A stretch of 64,000 bases of DNA, taken from Pelomyxa schiedti. Taxonomy: Eukaryota; Evosea; Pelobiontida; Pelomyxidae. The DNA lies in the NCBI GenBank assembly GCA_020536535.1, contig JAHLWZ010000796.1, positions 62,001 through 126,000 on the forward strand, written 5' to 3'. Of this stretch, positions 12,501 through 25,162 are shown in pieces. Below the pieces are notes generated by a model. It worked only from the letters and a program-made list of their open reading frames with translations. It was not told the DNA's origin and searched no databases. How positions within the stretch are numbered: the stretch's first letter is position 1; each line of letters starts with the position of its first letter. A program made the translations under genes and the position numbers.

Positions 12501-14607
12501 TGGAGAAGTTGTATGAAACAGTGTTTGCGAGAGGGCCTTCATCACGGTCAGTGGTTGCTGTGCTTTCTGAATGTGGTTAGGTGCATAGTAGAAAAATAAA
12601 TTACCATTAATTACAGGTTTCTTATAGCGTGGGGCAATTGTCATGGGAAGGATAAATCTAGTGACACCCTGCAACAGTTATGAGTAACTACTTAAACACC
12701 TCACATACATTGTCACTCTCTAGGACTGTTACATATGTCACACGGATGGTGACTGTTTTGCCGGGTGGAAGGTTTCCAACTGACATGTTGAAAATATCTG
12801 GCTTCTTTTGCTCCAGAAGATAGGCGCCATGTCCACTGGCAATGGCATCTGCTTGAGTTGGTGTTTTGTTGGAGATAGTAAATTTTGACCTTCATATTTG
12901 GCAGCAGCTTTTTCTTTTTCCATGCATTTGGCTATAATACGTCTTTTTTCATTAGCTCAGGAAAAATTCAGAAGTGTTACTTGTTATCAATTTCAGCTAT
13001 GAATCCACACACAGCTGCTAAGTCATCAATTGGGAACTTGTAAGTTGCTTCAATTGGATTAGCTTTGCTATTCTGGTACTTTTGTACTATTTCCACCTAA
13101 GTGTACAGTTATGAAAAAGCAAAGTAGAACGGAAGCAGAACCTCACAACAAAATCCAATAATTGAAATATTGGCCTCAATGCTTTTGAGTGGGACTGGGG
13201 ACTCCGTTCCATTTTCATAGAGCCCCCCTTTATGACTAAGAAATGAAGTGTATCTACCAACGTAAAACCTTTTTCTTTGTAAAACGATGTTGGAAACAAT
13301 TCGTTCACTATCGTTGAGCCTGTCCTCCTCAGGGTAGATAGTGCTTGCTCCAGATCAGTCTGAGATATAGGTTCCTCAGTTGCCTAGAAAGAAAGTGAAT
13401 GCTTATCGCTAATTGAAAATACTAACTGCTGCTCTGGCATCGCCTTTCTTCGTTTTCGTTCTTGTACCCTTGGCTGCTAAAGCGTCAAATAAATAGCCAA
13501 CACGCTCTTCCTCATCCCCAATTGCGGCCAATTGTTTTTTCCTTTTAGTTGCTTCAATGTCAACAAGGGATGCAAGATGTTGTTTGTCAAAATCGCATTC
13601 AGCAACCCCAGTGATTAAGGTTGGTAAAGAAGAGTAGTCACCACCAACATCAAAGTACTGGCCCTGTGTAGCTTATTAGTTCTAGACTTTTTGATAAATT
13701 TTTGTCAAACCCAGGTTTCTGATGCTATCTTTTTCCATACATCTATTTCCTGCAAACCGGAGCAAGCAACAGTGTGAATAGTAATTCCCATTTCTCTACA
13801 GCTTTCTACTTGCTCCAGCCATTCTTCCTAACCATTTCAGTCAAGCGAAAGAAAAATGTAAACTGGAACATACTCCACATGGGCAACCATTGGGATAAGA
13901 ATCACCAGAACCACCAACGCCATGGGGTGGGGCATCTGCAATCAATACAGCTGTCTTCGTAGCATTCGGCCGCCAACTCATTCGTACAAGTTCATACAAT
14001 CTGAAGAAAGTGACTCGAAATAGGGAAGACAGGCGGAAACCCGTCAGTGACTGCCTCAGGGTAATCAGCACCTGAGATGTGTTATTATGCTTATATAGGG
14101 TAAATTGTGAGCAACCTCCATCAGCGGACATTTCATCGACGCCACTTTTCATCTTAGACTCGCTAGGAAAAAGGTTACAACAAAAATCTCGAGCAGTTTC
14201 AACCTATCTGTTAGGGGTACGTGTACTTTGACAACAAAGGAGCTTCCAGCTGAGAGAAGTAAGAGAGACATACAAGGGGGAACACATACTGTGGTCTTTG
14301 TAGGCTATAAGACCGTACTAGAAAAATGTAAGTGAAAGGTGCTCCCACTCTTCCAAAGGGAAAAAAAAAAACCTACCCGTGCGGCTCCCTTTGCTACCGC
14401 GTTTATTTTTGTGACCATAGAGCGTAGATTTGACTGCACTGTGTGAATCTGAGACCCCATAGAGCCCGTGGTGTCGACTACAAATACAACGTCAATGCCC
14501 CCGTTCGCCGTGGAAACTGCTTCATCCTCAGCAGCTGCCGAGGACGAAGAAGGCGAAGAGGACGAAGATCCCAATAACCGCTTGAAGAACCCATATGTGG
14601 TGGACAT
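9545..14607 (-). CDS. Double VWA-domain protein with zinc-binding module and low-complexity tail
   Basis: Large cytoplasmic-type protein with many introns. The N-terminal VWA domain has a near-perfect MIDAS start (VFVVDTTGSMGSQI, about 14480) and the ADAPPHG/GCPCG region at about 13900, like the VWA domain of alpha-kinase VwkA proteins; no kinase domain follows. A second VWA unit (ELYLIIDCSASM at about 12100, FTVIAFGS, LQADKGG, ITDGAFS, then IRDMARRSGG) resembles the VIT/VWA5A arrangement. A Cys-rich module with four CxxC-type pairs (YRCDCCGG, NCAECQ, CPNCQ, about 11040-11130) looks like a ZZ/DC1 zinc finger. The C-terminal third is glutamine-, proline- and serine-rich with an acidic run and ends in a helical domain (MDKVVKAVVKFLKG). 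Likely a metal-dependent protein-interaction scaffold. Exact internal splice sites are approximate. Confidence 0.7.
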
Positions 14608-14762
14608 CTCTTGGTTGTTTTTTTTATGTTGTTCTCTTGGCTCCCCTCCAACCGACGAGGAGTTGTTGTTCTCAAAAAGGAACGAATTGATTTAATTGTT
14701 TCCTTGAATAGTTTTTAAAAATCGTCGTCACTCAATGAGGGGCAGACAACGCGAGTCAAGAT

Positions 14763-15605
14763 CTATGAATTGTGGCACGAATTGGCATGGGTGGGTTTGA
14801 TCAGCCTATTGGCCAGATCTTCTATGAGTGGCCGAAACATTTGCTCAACATTGTATCTCGTCTTGGCTGAAGTTTCACTGTTATTGAGTTGTTATGGGAT
14901 AATCGAAAAAAAAGTAACGTGCTAGAACGGTATTCCTAATTCTGAGGCCAATCTGGACCCTGCTGCGTGATCCACTTCTCTCTCAGTTTCGAGGTCAGCT
15001 TTATTTCCACAGAGTACTAGTACAGGGTTTGATTTCAGGGCAAGTAGGTGGTCCCTGGTGTTTGTTGGTTATAAAAATGCAATGGCAGAATGTCTGAATA
15101 TAAACCGGTGATTTGCTATGTCATTAAAAGATGTAGCCGATGTAACAGAGTAGACTAAAATGAATGCATCCCCTTGCTTGACTATCCTGGTTTGGGTTCA
15201 GAACTAACTGTTTACAGCAATCATTGTACAACGTATCATTCATGGATGGATTTTCTTTCTCTAAATGTGGCACTCAGTCAAATAACAACTACAGAAACAG
15301 TACCAACCTAATTGACATAGGTGCATGTAATACTGCCGCCCATTGTAAGTTGAATATAACTTACGTGAGTAATCCTACGAATCCACCAATAGAGTTAAGG
15401 AAAAAAAAACAAAGCAAATGGGTTTCTATCCACCTCAATTCCTGGTTCGTAGTCTTTCTTCAGTGAGTAATTTCTACCGGCAGAAATACAACCACACACG
15501 GGAAACAAACACGTTGTTTTCGTATTGCATCATAAGTGCTGTCTTCCCCACACCACCGGATCCCAACAGCACTATCTGCACATCATTCTTCTCGGGTTGC
15601 TTCAT
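14763..15605 (-). CDS. Divergent Ras-like small GTPase
   Basis: Small GTPase frame opening at an ATG at 15605 with P-loop GSGGVGKTA. Later come GDAFILVYSVTSATSF (the FLLVYS strand of Ras), the guanine-specificity motif CGNKADL, and ETSAKTRYNVEQMF, all as in Ras/Rap proteins. Five or more short introns are needed, including phase-2 GTAC donors. The switch II segment does not give the expected DTAGQE in any join I tried; it reads as an NPSMNDTLI-like stretch. The C-terminus (ANSCHNS) has no CAAX box, so ordinary prenylation is not apparent. Either a splice choice is wrong in the middle exon or the protein is a slow or non-hydrolysing GTPase. It lies just upstream of the VWA gene on the same strand. 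Confidence 0.65.
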
Positions 15606-15981
15606 TCAACCGTTTTCTTGGCCTTCAAAAAACGCAGTTTTGAGTGGGCTTCGAGTTTGTCGAAAAAATCAGTGACTGTCACCCTGCCAAACAGCTCAGT
15701 GAGATGATGTGGGAGAATAAGAACTGGCGGGGAACGGAAATGAGTGTTACAGTCTTTACTACGGGTTTGTGGTGGTTTGGAGACAGTCTCCATTGGGTAC
15801 AGAAAGTCAATCGCTCATATTGACAATTCATACTGGAATATAATGCAAACAAACAAGATAGTCTCTTCCAAATAACCAAGGAACAAGAAAAAAAGGCTGA
15901 TGTTATGAAGAGGAAAGAACAGGAGCTCCTCTTCACAAAATTGCCGCTATTTCTGTTCGTCATGATATAATGAAGAAGTGC
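15606..15981. other. Intergenic region between two same-strand genes
   Basis: About 376 bp between the stop of the 15982-16804 gene and the ATG of the GTPase gene. Reading frames here lack domain signal and splice logic, so I treat it as 3' and 5' flanking sequence including the GTPase promoter. No repeat or RNA gene was recognised. Confidence 0.5.
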
Positions 15982-16804
15982 TCATACAAACACTCCTCCG
16001 TTGGGAACCTCTGCGTGAGATTCAACAACAATTACCTCGACTGGCGTGAAGACCACCAGAATCCCACTGATCACTTGAATTCAGTTTTATGGGATGCATG
16101 CCCCATGACGGGAATCCCTGGAGTGTGGGAATCACAGGGACTTTCTCAAACAGATCCTCAGAGTGCTTGTTGGATGACTCGAGGAGTGGGAATGGCTTCC
16201 CCTTGACAACAGTGCAAATGAAATACTCACTGGGGATCCAACAGGGGAAAAGTATAACCCCAGCCCACTTTCAATCTTAGTGACTGCCAGCAACTGCTGT
16301 TTGATGGAGAACATGCACACTTCTGGTGAGAGGTTCCCAGGTAACCCATAATGTTGTTGAACCTTGGCCAACATCCCCTGGGTGCTTACCATCACCTCTG
16401 TTTCTCTATTTTTCCTACTGGGAATACTCACAGAGGTGTGTTGCCACAACGGCAGGTGGAGATAGCCAACAAAAAATTGAATGAGGACCCACAAGAGGAA
16501 AAAAACAAGAAAAAAAACCAAAAAAAGATGAGAGGTGCTCACCAGGAACCCATCGGGTGGTCCGGCCGGACCCACCCAACGCAGGCTCCCAGCATCCCAC
16601 AACCGCGGTCCGCGTCGCGTCGCGCCACGAACACAAGGGATTGGTGTTATCCCGGTCCGTGGTCACGCGCATCACAGTCCTCGGCCCCGAATCCGCGTCG
16701 CGTCTCAGTGATGAGCGCATCACAATTTCGGGGAAGCAGGATGTCAGTAAGTCATTCCAGGAATGAACGGTCAGGAGCCTCTTGTTGGTAATGGATCTTT
16801 CCAT
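15982..16804 (-). CDS. Hypothetical protein, unknown family
   Basis: Three or four exons on the minus strand. The first, from an ATG at 16804, is Arg/Thr-rich and GC-rich. It joins in phase 1 to an exon with KVQQHYGLPG and KIESGLGLYFSPVGSP, then one with GKPFPLLESS, FEKVPVIPTLQGFPSWG, and a short last exon ending PNGGVFV. The long first intron is T-rich and would read as a hydrophobic segment if translated, so an unspliced membrane-anchored form is the alternative. I do not recognise the protein. An inner Met about 27 codons downstream could be the true start. Confidence 0.4.
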
Positions 16805-17064
16805 TTTATTGGCGTTTTGTTGGGACGTGCACTTCCCTCAACCAACCTGGTATCGCGTGCTCTATTTTTCTGCCGTGAATCTTACTGAGAACGCTAGATC
16901 CAACTCACGTTCCCCGATATGGTGGTCCATTTCGGGCAGGCCGGATCTATGCCTCTCATCGAATGTACACGGATTTTCTCTCATTTTATACCCTCCGGTT
17001 TCGGTCCCGGCGCCGGTTATGGGTCTGCTGAGTTTGTGTTGCTCAAGATGTCGGCCAAGCATAC

Positions 17065-18975
17065 CTATTTATATTTTAGTTTTGTAGTTACGAAGCAGAA
17101 AGAAACAAACCACAATCTAGCGTGGTAAAGCACAAAGATGAGTGACACAAGGCCACTGGATACAACCACAAGGCAAACGAAGGCAACATAAGCTGCATCA
17201 CCAAGATGCCGTGCGTACTCCCGTTTCAGGAAGGCAAAAGTAGAAGGCCGCAAGTGTCTGTGGTGTTGCCGTAGGTCGTTCAGAAATAAAACACAGACGG
17301 GGCTCACATACAAAACCAGTGTTGTGCCAGCAAGTCCTGATATGAAAATGGCAATAAGATTGCCTGCCGCAAATAGTAGTGAAGCGTTGTAGCTGCTGTC
17401 GGTAAGCCTTGTAAACGGAAAGAATGCCCTGTGTATTCAAAATTTTCCACGTCAGTAAGTTGAAACCCGGTCTCAATTGTGCCGAACTTGTTCATCCCTT
17501 GACGTAACGCAGCACTGCTTGAAATGTAAATTATGGATGCCGAAGCTTGCCCGACTACTTTCCACATGTAGAAGCGCACCTGCGTCAGAAATTAACCTCC
17601 TGGCAAGGAGGCCGGTTCATCCTTAACTTGGCGGCAATGATAACCAGGCATGTTGTTCGAGTGACCTCTTTCATCTGGGTCTTCTACCAGAGAAATTTCT
17701 CGATGTGGTGGGTTCAAGCAAATATGTCCCCCTCTGAACAGGCAGTTCAAAACCGCCTTGATCCAGATTCGGAAGGAAAACCTTATGGAAGTCACAGTAA
17801 GAGATATAACACACTAATGGAACACCACACCATGAATTCGTCAGAAACACCAAATTTGAAGTGATGGTGAAAAAATTGACTATCCACAAGACCACAAAGG
17901 TGGATGAATGTTTGACGTAAGGTATTGCCATCACCCTGAACTTGATTGGGTTGGTTTGAATGAGTTTTTATTGGTGTTGTTACAGAGGTTTACCATATCT
18001 GCCAAACTTTCCACCCATAAACCAGAGATCACCATTGCTGTTTCAATTGAAAACCTGTCTATTTTTTTTAAAATATTTTTCAGATGAAGAAAGAAGGAAG
18101 TTTCATTCACAACTGACCTGTCAATGAAAGAACAGTTTTTCTGAAAATGAAAACAAACATGGCCAAGGCAAACGGGAGAATAAACTGCCGCGTGGATTGC
18201 ACGAAATGGAAGGACCAAACATAACCAATGAGGACAATAAGGAATGCAAGTAACACCATGGCTACCTTAAATCCTAATTTGAGCATCACTTTCAAAAGTA
18301 ATAGAATAGCATAGCACCTTGCAGTATTGGCACAGTTTGTCGTACGAGGTAAATCCACGGCGCCAACTTTCCCATCCACCTTAGAATCAATCAAAAACAA
18401 AGAATGGTTACAGACTTCGCAAAGGGACATGTGAACGTGATGCCAGTAGTCAGCACAAAGTAAAACAGTCCGTTCAATCTGAAGAATCCAAATATTGGAA
18501 CAGTTGCATGGGCAAACACAGCACAAGCAACATATATTGCCAGCATCGGAATCGCAGCCTTCTTGAAGCACTCCCGACCACCACCACGACCACAGCCGCC
18601 ACCAGCAACATCTGCTGCACCCACAACCTCATCAAAATCAAAAATCGTGTTGCAGCCCCTGGCGTGCCCACAGACACAGTCTCCAGGAGCGCACGTGGTG
18701 ATGCACCGCATCATTGCTACCAAGTTGGAGTATCCAATCACACACATTGAAACAGGTATTACCACAGTGCACACAAGCCAATAATCTCCCGCGTCGTCAC
18801 TCAGTGGGTCTCCTGGTAATACAAGTAATGACAATGATGATCATCAACAAGTGTTGGAATTGATGCTGTGTAAACCAGAAAAAAAATTGACGAAGGAAAA
18901 AACAAGGGTGAAGAAAAAACCAAGAGGAATGGCTCCCATGAGTAAGGTCGTCATGCAAGCGGGTGCCACCATCAT
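17065..18975 (-). CDS. Polytopic membrane protein, unknown family
   Basis: Several hydrophobic segments of membrane-spanning length alternate with short loops. They include an N-terminal one (APACMTTLLMGAIPLGFFFT), WLVCTVVIPVSMCVIG, AIPMLAIYVACAVFAHA, LLKVMLKLGFKVAMVLLAFL, FILPFALAMFVFIF, and C-terminal AAYVAFVCLVVVSSGLVSLI, so six or more helices. A loop between helices 2 and 3 is Gly/Cys-rich. Exons join with good phase at the first intron (SFVNFFSG to DPLSDDAGDYW). There is no ATG in frame at the open stretch's upstream edge, so I took the Met at 18975; the start could lie further 5'. No transporter or receptor motif is recognised. Confidence 0.55.
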
Positions 18976-19197
18976 AACCACCACAACCACGATGACCTTT
19001 TTGTGTGACCCCAGCCAGTCCTGCCATTCAATCAATGATTAGATCCCACAGGTGCGTCGCGTCACTCCCATCATTTGCAATCAATCACGTTACCAAGCTT
19101 CGTTTCACTCTCGCGAACCGAGTATTGTCCGGTCCTCCCGCTGTCACCATCTCCACGATAAAAAAAAACAGAGATGGCGGTGCCTGAAAAGTTATTT

Positions 19198-20523
19198 TTA
19201 CTCCTTCTGGAAGTGGAGTGTGACTTGTGTGTTGGACTCCACAGAGGCGTATTCATTGCACACGGGCTGAGATGTGGCATGAACGACCCAGGAGGGTTCC
19301 ACTTGGACTGGTGGTTGGCCCTCTGTTAGTGCCAGCTGGGTGTAGACCTGTGGTGCAGTCGGGAGTTCAGAGCAAGAAGATGTGCCGGAATATGCCTCAA
19401 AGGTGACATAGGCATAGGGATTCGTGGCAAGGTCGGTCCTGCGTGGTATCCGTTAGACTAATCGGGGGATTCGCGGTCTCGTACTTATCAACTGTGAGCA
19501 TGGCTGTCTTACCAGTGCTCATCACTGTTCCATTTATTATCCATTTGTTATCCTAGGAGGTGCAGGTTGAGAAAGGGCAATGTGGGTGAGGAATACCTGA
19601 ATTCTCTCCATAACTCCCCAAATATTTTCTTTGGGTTGAACCGTGATAAGGTCAGTTACCAAATATCCAGCTAAGAGAATAAACAGTTAAGGTGGGAAAA
19701 AGATCATGGAGAAATAATACCCCATACTGTGACATACCTTTTTGGGTGTTAAAAAACATAATTTAATTAGGGTTGGATCAAACCAGCTGGCCAATGCCCA
19801 ATATTTGCCGCCGCCGCCTGAGCTTGGGCCATATTGAAGAACTGGCTGGATGATCTTTGTTGGGTTAGTTTGTTGTTTTTCAAGCTTAGAAGGGCCTTAC
19901 TTCAAACTCCAGTGGAGCGGGTTTAGAGTCTGGGCCGGGAACCCAATCGAGGTTCTAAGAGTTTTAGAGCTCAATTTGTTGTAGAGGTAGTTTGGACCTG
20001 TAATCCAGGGAACAAGAAGAGAGTTTGCCTATCATACGTCACGGGGGCATCAGGGACAGTGAACATTCCTACCATAGTCTCATATGACGAGGAAGTGCTA
20101 GTGGAAGTTGTCCATATCTTCAAAGAGTAGATTTTGTAAAAAAAAGTTAGTTTCGACGGAAACAAACTTGCCAACCATCAGCTGCCACAGTTGGCATTAA
20201 TGGGGTGTACTGGCATTCCTCAGTCTCGAAGGTTTTTCCTGTGGTAATGTGCTGATAAGAAATCATGTACAAAAGCAAATAAACTCACCTGCAGGAGTTG
20301 TTACGACAAACTTCCTTCCCACTCTCACAGCGGAACTTCCAGATGGAACTTTATGCACACAGCTGCACAAAAAAAAAAAAGGGATTGTCAAAGGTCAAGT
20401 ACAGACACGGGAGATAAACCTTGAGTGAGCATAGCCCAATGGTGTTGGTAGCCAGTCAGCCCCAAGTGAGGTGGTTAACGACACACAAAGCCCTAAGACA
20501 AACAAAGCACTCACAACACCCAT
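19198..20523 (-). CDS. Secreted protein of an uncharacterised beta-rich family
   Basis: The ATG at 20523 opens a signal peptide (VVSALFVLGLCVSLTTSLG). The mature protein has SCVHKVPSGSSAVRVG, QTLFLFPGL, a strongly conserved-looking IIQPVLQYGPSSGGGGKYWA then LASWFD, and later TDLATNPYAYVTFEAY, before ending VTLHFQKE. I have seen this pattern in secreted proteins of slime moulds and other protists annotated only as hypothetical; the Trp/Tyr/Gly-rich strands suggest a lectin- or concanavalin-like sandwich. About seven short introns. The signal peptide and contiguous frames make the gene model good, but the function is unknown. A role in food digestion or in an external coat is inference only. 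Confidence 0.6.
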
Positions 20524-20707
20524 GACCTAACGGTTTTGTTTTAAATAGTTTTTTATGTTTTTTTATTCAAACACAAGTTTCCTTTCTTTGTCTGATCTGC
20601 AGGGTTTTGGGGAATTGATGGAAGTAAAACGCCGGTTGGGAGGATTCTTCCACTTGGTCAAGTGGGGAAGAACCAGATCGCGGGGCGAGAAGCCCGCTTG
20701 TTTTCGT

Positions 20708-23700
20708 CTAGTGCAAAGTGTCAATGGCGTACAGCTCAAATGGTGGGGTGTGCTTGTGGACGTAGCACAGAAGTGACAGCCTCTGTTGTACGAGCAAAGA
20801 GGCCGAGGTTCTCAGGTCGTCGGTGGAGGCTGTGGGTGACCAGTTGGTATGCTGCGAGAGCACAGAGTCGAGAACCTGGTGCCCAATCACCAAAAGGAAC
20901 TCCACGTTGAGCGCAGTGTCAGGTTCTTGTTGTTGAGGTTGCTGCTGCTGCGGGGCCGGAACGGTATCGGGGGTTATGAGTTTGGCTTTGAGGTTCACAC
21001 ACCCGGAACGGGGTGCTAGGGACATGCAGTTGGTGCAGAAGTAAGTGTTGCGGTGTGATAAGTATGTCACAATCCCTTGGCACTCGCAAATCAAATCGCT
21101 ATTTTTAGGCTGTTAGAAGAAGTGGAGGAACAGCGAATATTGCATTACCTAGATACACTTTCAACGTCCAGGATAATCGAGTGCACAGTAACGAGGGAAT
21201 CACGGAGTGGCAGGTGATTAAAAGTGCATGCTCCTGGATGATATGTCACCATCTCATCGTAAGTAGAAATCCCTCTGGAAATGTGCTGCTGGAGGATTTC
21301 TCTAGCGACGGATTTGGATGCCTCCTGTGACAAGATACCCGACCTCACCATTGTCTCCCAGTCACCATGAACTCTTTCCAGTATATCGTCTGGTGCCTGT
21401 CTCTGTGAGAATTAAAGAATTGGACAACGCCATACATACTTTGGGGTGAATTATCTCTAATACAGAATACGTGTCAAATGAAAGCTTCTGTTCGTTGGTA
21501 GTCACTCTTTCCACATGTAGATCGCGCATGATCATTAATAGGCCTTTCTTAGAACACATTATTTTGAAGGTCGCACCCTGCTCCACCTCAAGTCGAATTG
21601 TCACAAAGTCAGGGCATGTGCTATCAGACATCCACAGAACATGACTGTTATGATAAGAATCAAATGTGTAGCCATAGGAAAGGAGCCCAGTGATTGTAAT
21701 GCGGTCCGCTGAAGAGTCACCACACAGATGTTCCTGTAGTGTGGTCATCTTTGGTGGAATATAATCGACAAAGTGACAGGCTGGTATGGCCTTTTGAAGG
21801 AAAAAGAGAACTGGATGATCAACAATATGTTGTGGAGAGAAAGAAAAATAAAGCAAAGAAGTACCATTGTATCCACACCTACGTCCAATAAAAATCGTGA
21901 TGATGCTCTTGGTTTGGCCATTACAAATTTTGTATTAGCAACTCTGCCGAGTGATGCACAGAAGCTGTAAGAGTGCATATCGGTTCCAAATAAAGTCTCT
22001 ATATGAGTAGCCGATTGTGTTTGCAAATTGGATAGATAACACATCCTACCCTCCCCTCGCAGTAGTAGAGCTTTCCAATCAGTAGACGTGTGCCCAAGCC
22101 GCAACCCTTCACGGGAGCACTTAGGTTGGTCATAACTGGAACAGGCCACAAGATCGGACAGGATCACAACAAGGATTCCCGTGGAATCTTGAATCACAAC
22201 ACAGGGAGAAATTGCTAGTGGGTCGAGGTCAATTGCTGGTGAGAGTGTGCCTCGGGTCATTACACGCTGAATGCGGCCAACTATACATGCACTTGAAAAC
22301 ATGGGATTCAAATCTTTAATAAGGTACAGCGGCCGAGTAATGCACTGGCACAACTTTTGTGGTACATCCGCTCGAGCTGCTGTAGAGGTTGATTGAGTGG
22401 TGGAAGTCGTTTGTATGGCGAGGTTTGTATCAGATTTATCCAAAGCGACGAACCTTTGGAAATCTGAGCAGACACCAACATTTTGGCTTTTTACCTGCTG
22501 CACAGAACTAGCTTGTTGCCATTGGAAAAGTTTAATTCATGCCAGTAATCCATTCTAACTGTCTGTCCGATTTCAGGACTATAAGACTCAGTAGAATTCA
22601 GCTTTGAAACGACTTACTGAGGCGTTTCATTGAAGATGACATTCTGGTACTCAGCAGGAGCATCGGCACTTACGGACTTGCGCGAGTCAGGAGATAAAAC
22701 GCACAAAGCACAATGGAATTTGGTAAATTTTTGGGGCTGTACTGCTATCAGCGTCGCGTTCCGAGGCACACATCTGTCTAGATAAATAAACGAAGTTCCA
22801 TACATCATCGTACCTGGATGAACCTGCTGCACAAATAGACGTATAATTGACATATTTTTGTAACCTCCCACACAGACCTCCAGTCATACATGGAAAGACC
22901 TTTTTTATTTAATATATTTTCAGCTATGACAATTATATTGTATTTTATTTGATGTGGGAAGTTTAGGTCTCAGTTACCTTCCTTGGTGTGTTGCAGGGGG
23001 GTGCTGGGGTAGAATAAGTGTTCTTTGTTATGGCCTGTTTCAGCTTATCCTTTTGCATGATTGCCTCCTTTGCAGCGGAAGTTCTTATTTTGCTTGAATC
23101 CAATGGTGTTTTCAAAGAGTCAGAGTCTAATTTTACGGGAATAGGGCGACAGATGGTTGGCAGTGCATTATCTTGTTGAGAATCCTGGATATCTTGAGAG
23201 GTTAAGAAGGAACTGTTTCGGATCAGGTACCATCAAATACTACAGGTACTACTGTGTCATCAATGGGGTCACTGTCAGGCAGTTTCGGGAGCACTGCATT
23301 TGTGTTTGTATCAGAATCATCCTCAATGTCATCAAAAGTATCAGTGAGATTTCGAGCCGCGGGTAATGCAATATTGGCAGGTAAACTGGTATCAGTTGTA
23401 CTTTCAAAAAATTTGGTTACAGGTGTCTTCATCGAATCGTCGTGTGTCGAAAGTGGATTTGCCAAACTAGTGATTATGTGGTTGAACTCGGTTGTGCTTA
23501 TTGAACTACTTGAGGAACATGGCTTGTTCTCTTGCCCACCAATCGAGTCTGGTGGAGTTTTGTGATTCTTCTTTTTAATTAATTTCTGTATATCAAATTG
23601 CGTGAATGAATCCGCACCACGGGGGCATAATTCCTGAAGTTGAACTTTTGGGGGAAGTCGAGGTGGCGGGGTTTCTGAAGCTAATTCTGAATCATTCGGG

Positions 23701-24869
23701 ACACTTCCAGTATTCTTGGTATATGCTCTGAATGGTGTTGCAGAAGATCTCGGGTTTTTACTGAAAGCGTTCAGGGACTTGCTTGTTTTCTGATCTTCAC
23801 AATCACTAATGTCTTCAATTTTTGTGTCCTTCCATGGTTTTTTTGAACAGACATCAGGTTCATCTTCAATGTCCTCAATATCCTCCTCCGGAGGCGAAAA
23901 CCGTTTATTTATGGTCGACCCTACATGAGGGGGAGGGCTATGTGCAAATGGTTGCAGTGGGCCCTTGTACAACAAAGATGCTGTGAATGTACCAGAGGGT
24001 GTTTGTGGGGGTGTAACCCTAGGTTTGCCACCACTTGTGTCACTGTCATGCATCCAACTGCCACTGCAGTGAGTGTCCATCCCAGCACCAGTGGGAGAAA
24101 GAAGGCTTTTCCAATCAAGTTCAGATATACTAGCTGCGGGCTTATTTGCATCCGCAGTGTGGTCGTGGTGAAGTCCGCGTGGCTCCCAGATGCTGGTGTC
24201 CACAGACTTGGCAGTGAGCCTCGATCCCAGTGTTAGTGTCCGCTTTTCTCCCGTAGACATGGCATGTTGCTGGCTGAGCCTTTCACGCATCCAAACGTCA
24301 GAAGCTCGGGTCGGCGGCACAGACGCCGAACCGACGCGAGAACCTGCGCCCGAAGGCGGCGGAGGAGACAAAGACGAAAGCGGTGAGTGGGACATCGTAG
24401 CCGGCGTGCGTGGGGGCAGGCGCATAACCGCGGGATTGTGGGAAATACGCGGGGGTGAAGGCGACGAGGATTTGCGGCGCCGTTTGCTGGCCGTGGATCT
24501 AGGGGCAGAGATCTCGTCGTCGTGTGCATCTGTCTCGATGTCCTCGTCCCCCCACGAGTGTGCGGCACCGCCGTGGATCTGGGAAGATCCGAGTGGCGGG
24601 CGGTGATTATAAGGGGGCTGCGAGCGCTGCAATGATGGGACGGATCCGTAACGCCTCGAAGACGCCGACGATAGCGAAGTTGCTACTTCATGAGGAGATG
24701 CAAAGGAACGCCGTGGGTCGGAAGTAGAGGTGGAAGGTGGCGGGGGCAGGGACGACGCGGGGTGGGCGGCACTTATGGGATGCGCAGACGCTTGCGTGGT
24801 AGGCGATTGCCGTTGGCTGTGCGACGCCGAGTGCTTCTTCTTCTGTTTCAGCGATATCCACCCACTCAT
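20708..24869 (-). CDS. SPIDR-like DNA-repair scaffold (OB-fold and zinc ribbon)
   Basis: The ATG at 24869 opens a 548-codon exon that is disordered, Ser/Pro-rich and acidic. It joins in frame (G/AT splice near 23220) to a run of smaller exons. The downstream part has OB-like strands: RPLYLIKDLNPMF then SPCVVIQDSTGILVVIL, and DRITITGLLSY..SHVLWMSD. Near the C-terminus LRDSLVTVHSIILDVESVS is followed by a zinc-ribbon (CECQG..YFCTNCMSL). The order (disorder, OB-like repeats, late CxxC pairs before a final VKLKxL-type strand) matches what I know of SPIDR, the scaffold that brings BLM and RAD51/FIGNL1 to recombination sites. RPA1/MEIOB-like is the alternative. Nuclear localisation is likely (KRRRK in the leader). 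Confidence 0.5.
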
Positions 24870-25162
24870 TCTCTCGTATCAATTGTTTCCGGATCATCTC
24901 TTAGCTAAACTGGATTCTTCTCCACCGGGAACTGCGGGATACCCAGAGGACACAGAACGAAAGGCCAGTAAAGAAGGGGAATTGATTTTGATTGGGACCA
25001 CTGCCAGAGAAGTGCCACGAGGTGATGTGTTTTGGGGATCACCATTTCGGGGAACCATCGCTGGGGAGAAAAAAGCCACCAAAGGAGCACCGACAGTTAA
25101 TTAATCAAAACATAACCCAAAACAAAGAAAAGAAAACAAAAAACCCAAGCAAGAAGGGAGTG
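24870..25162. promoter_or_regulatory. Divergent promoter region
   Basis: About 293 bp separates the ATG of the SPIDR-like gene (minus) from the ATG of the SPRY gene (plus), so both promoters and 5' UTRs must share it. I see no TATA element or other named site I can support. Confidence 0.45.

Noticed and set aside
15679-15963. 94-codon minus-strand frame upstream of the GTPase
   Set aside because: No domain, no splice logic, and it starts beyond the stop of the preceding gene; likely chance.
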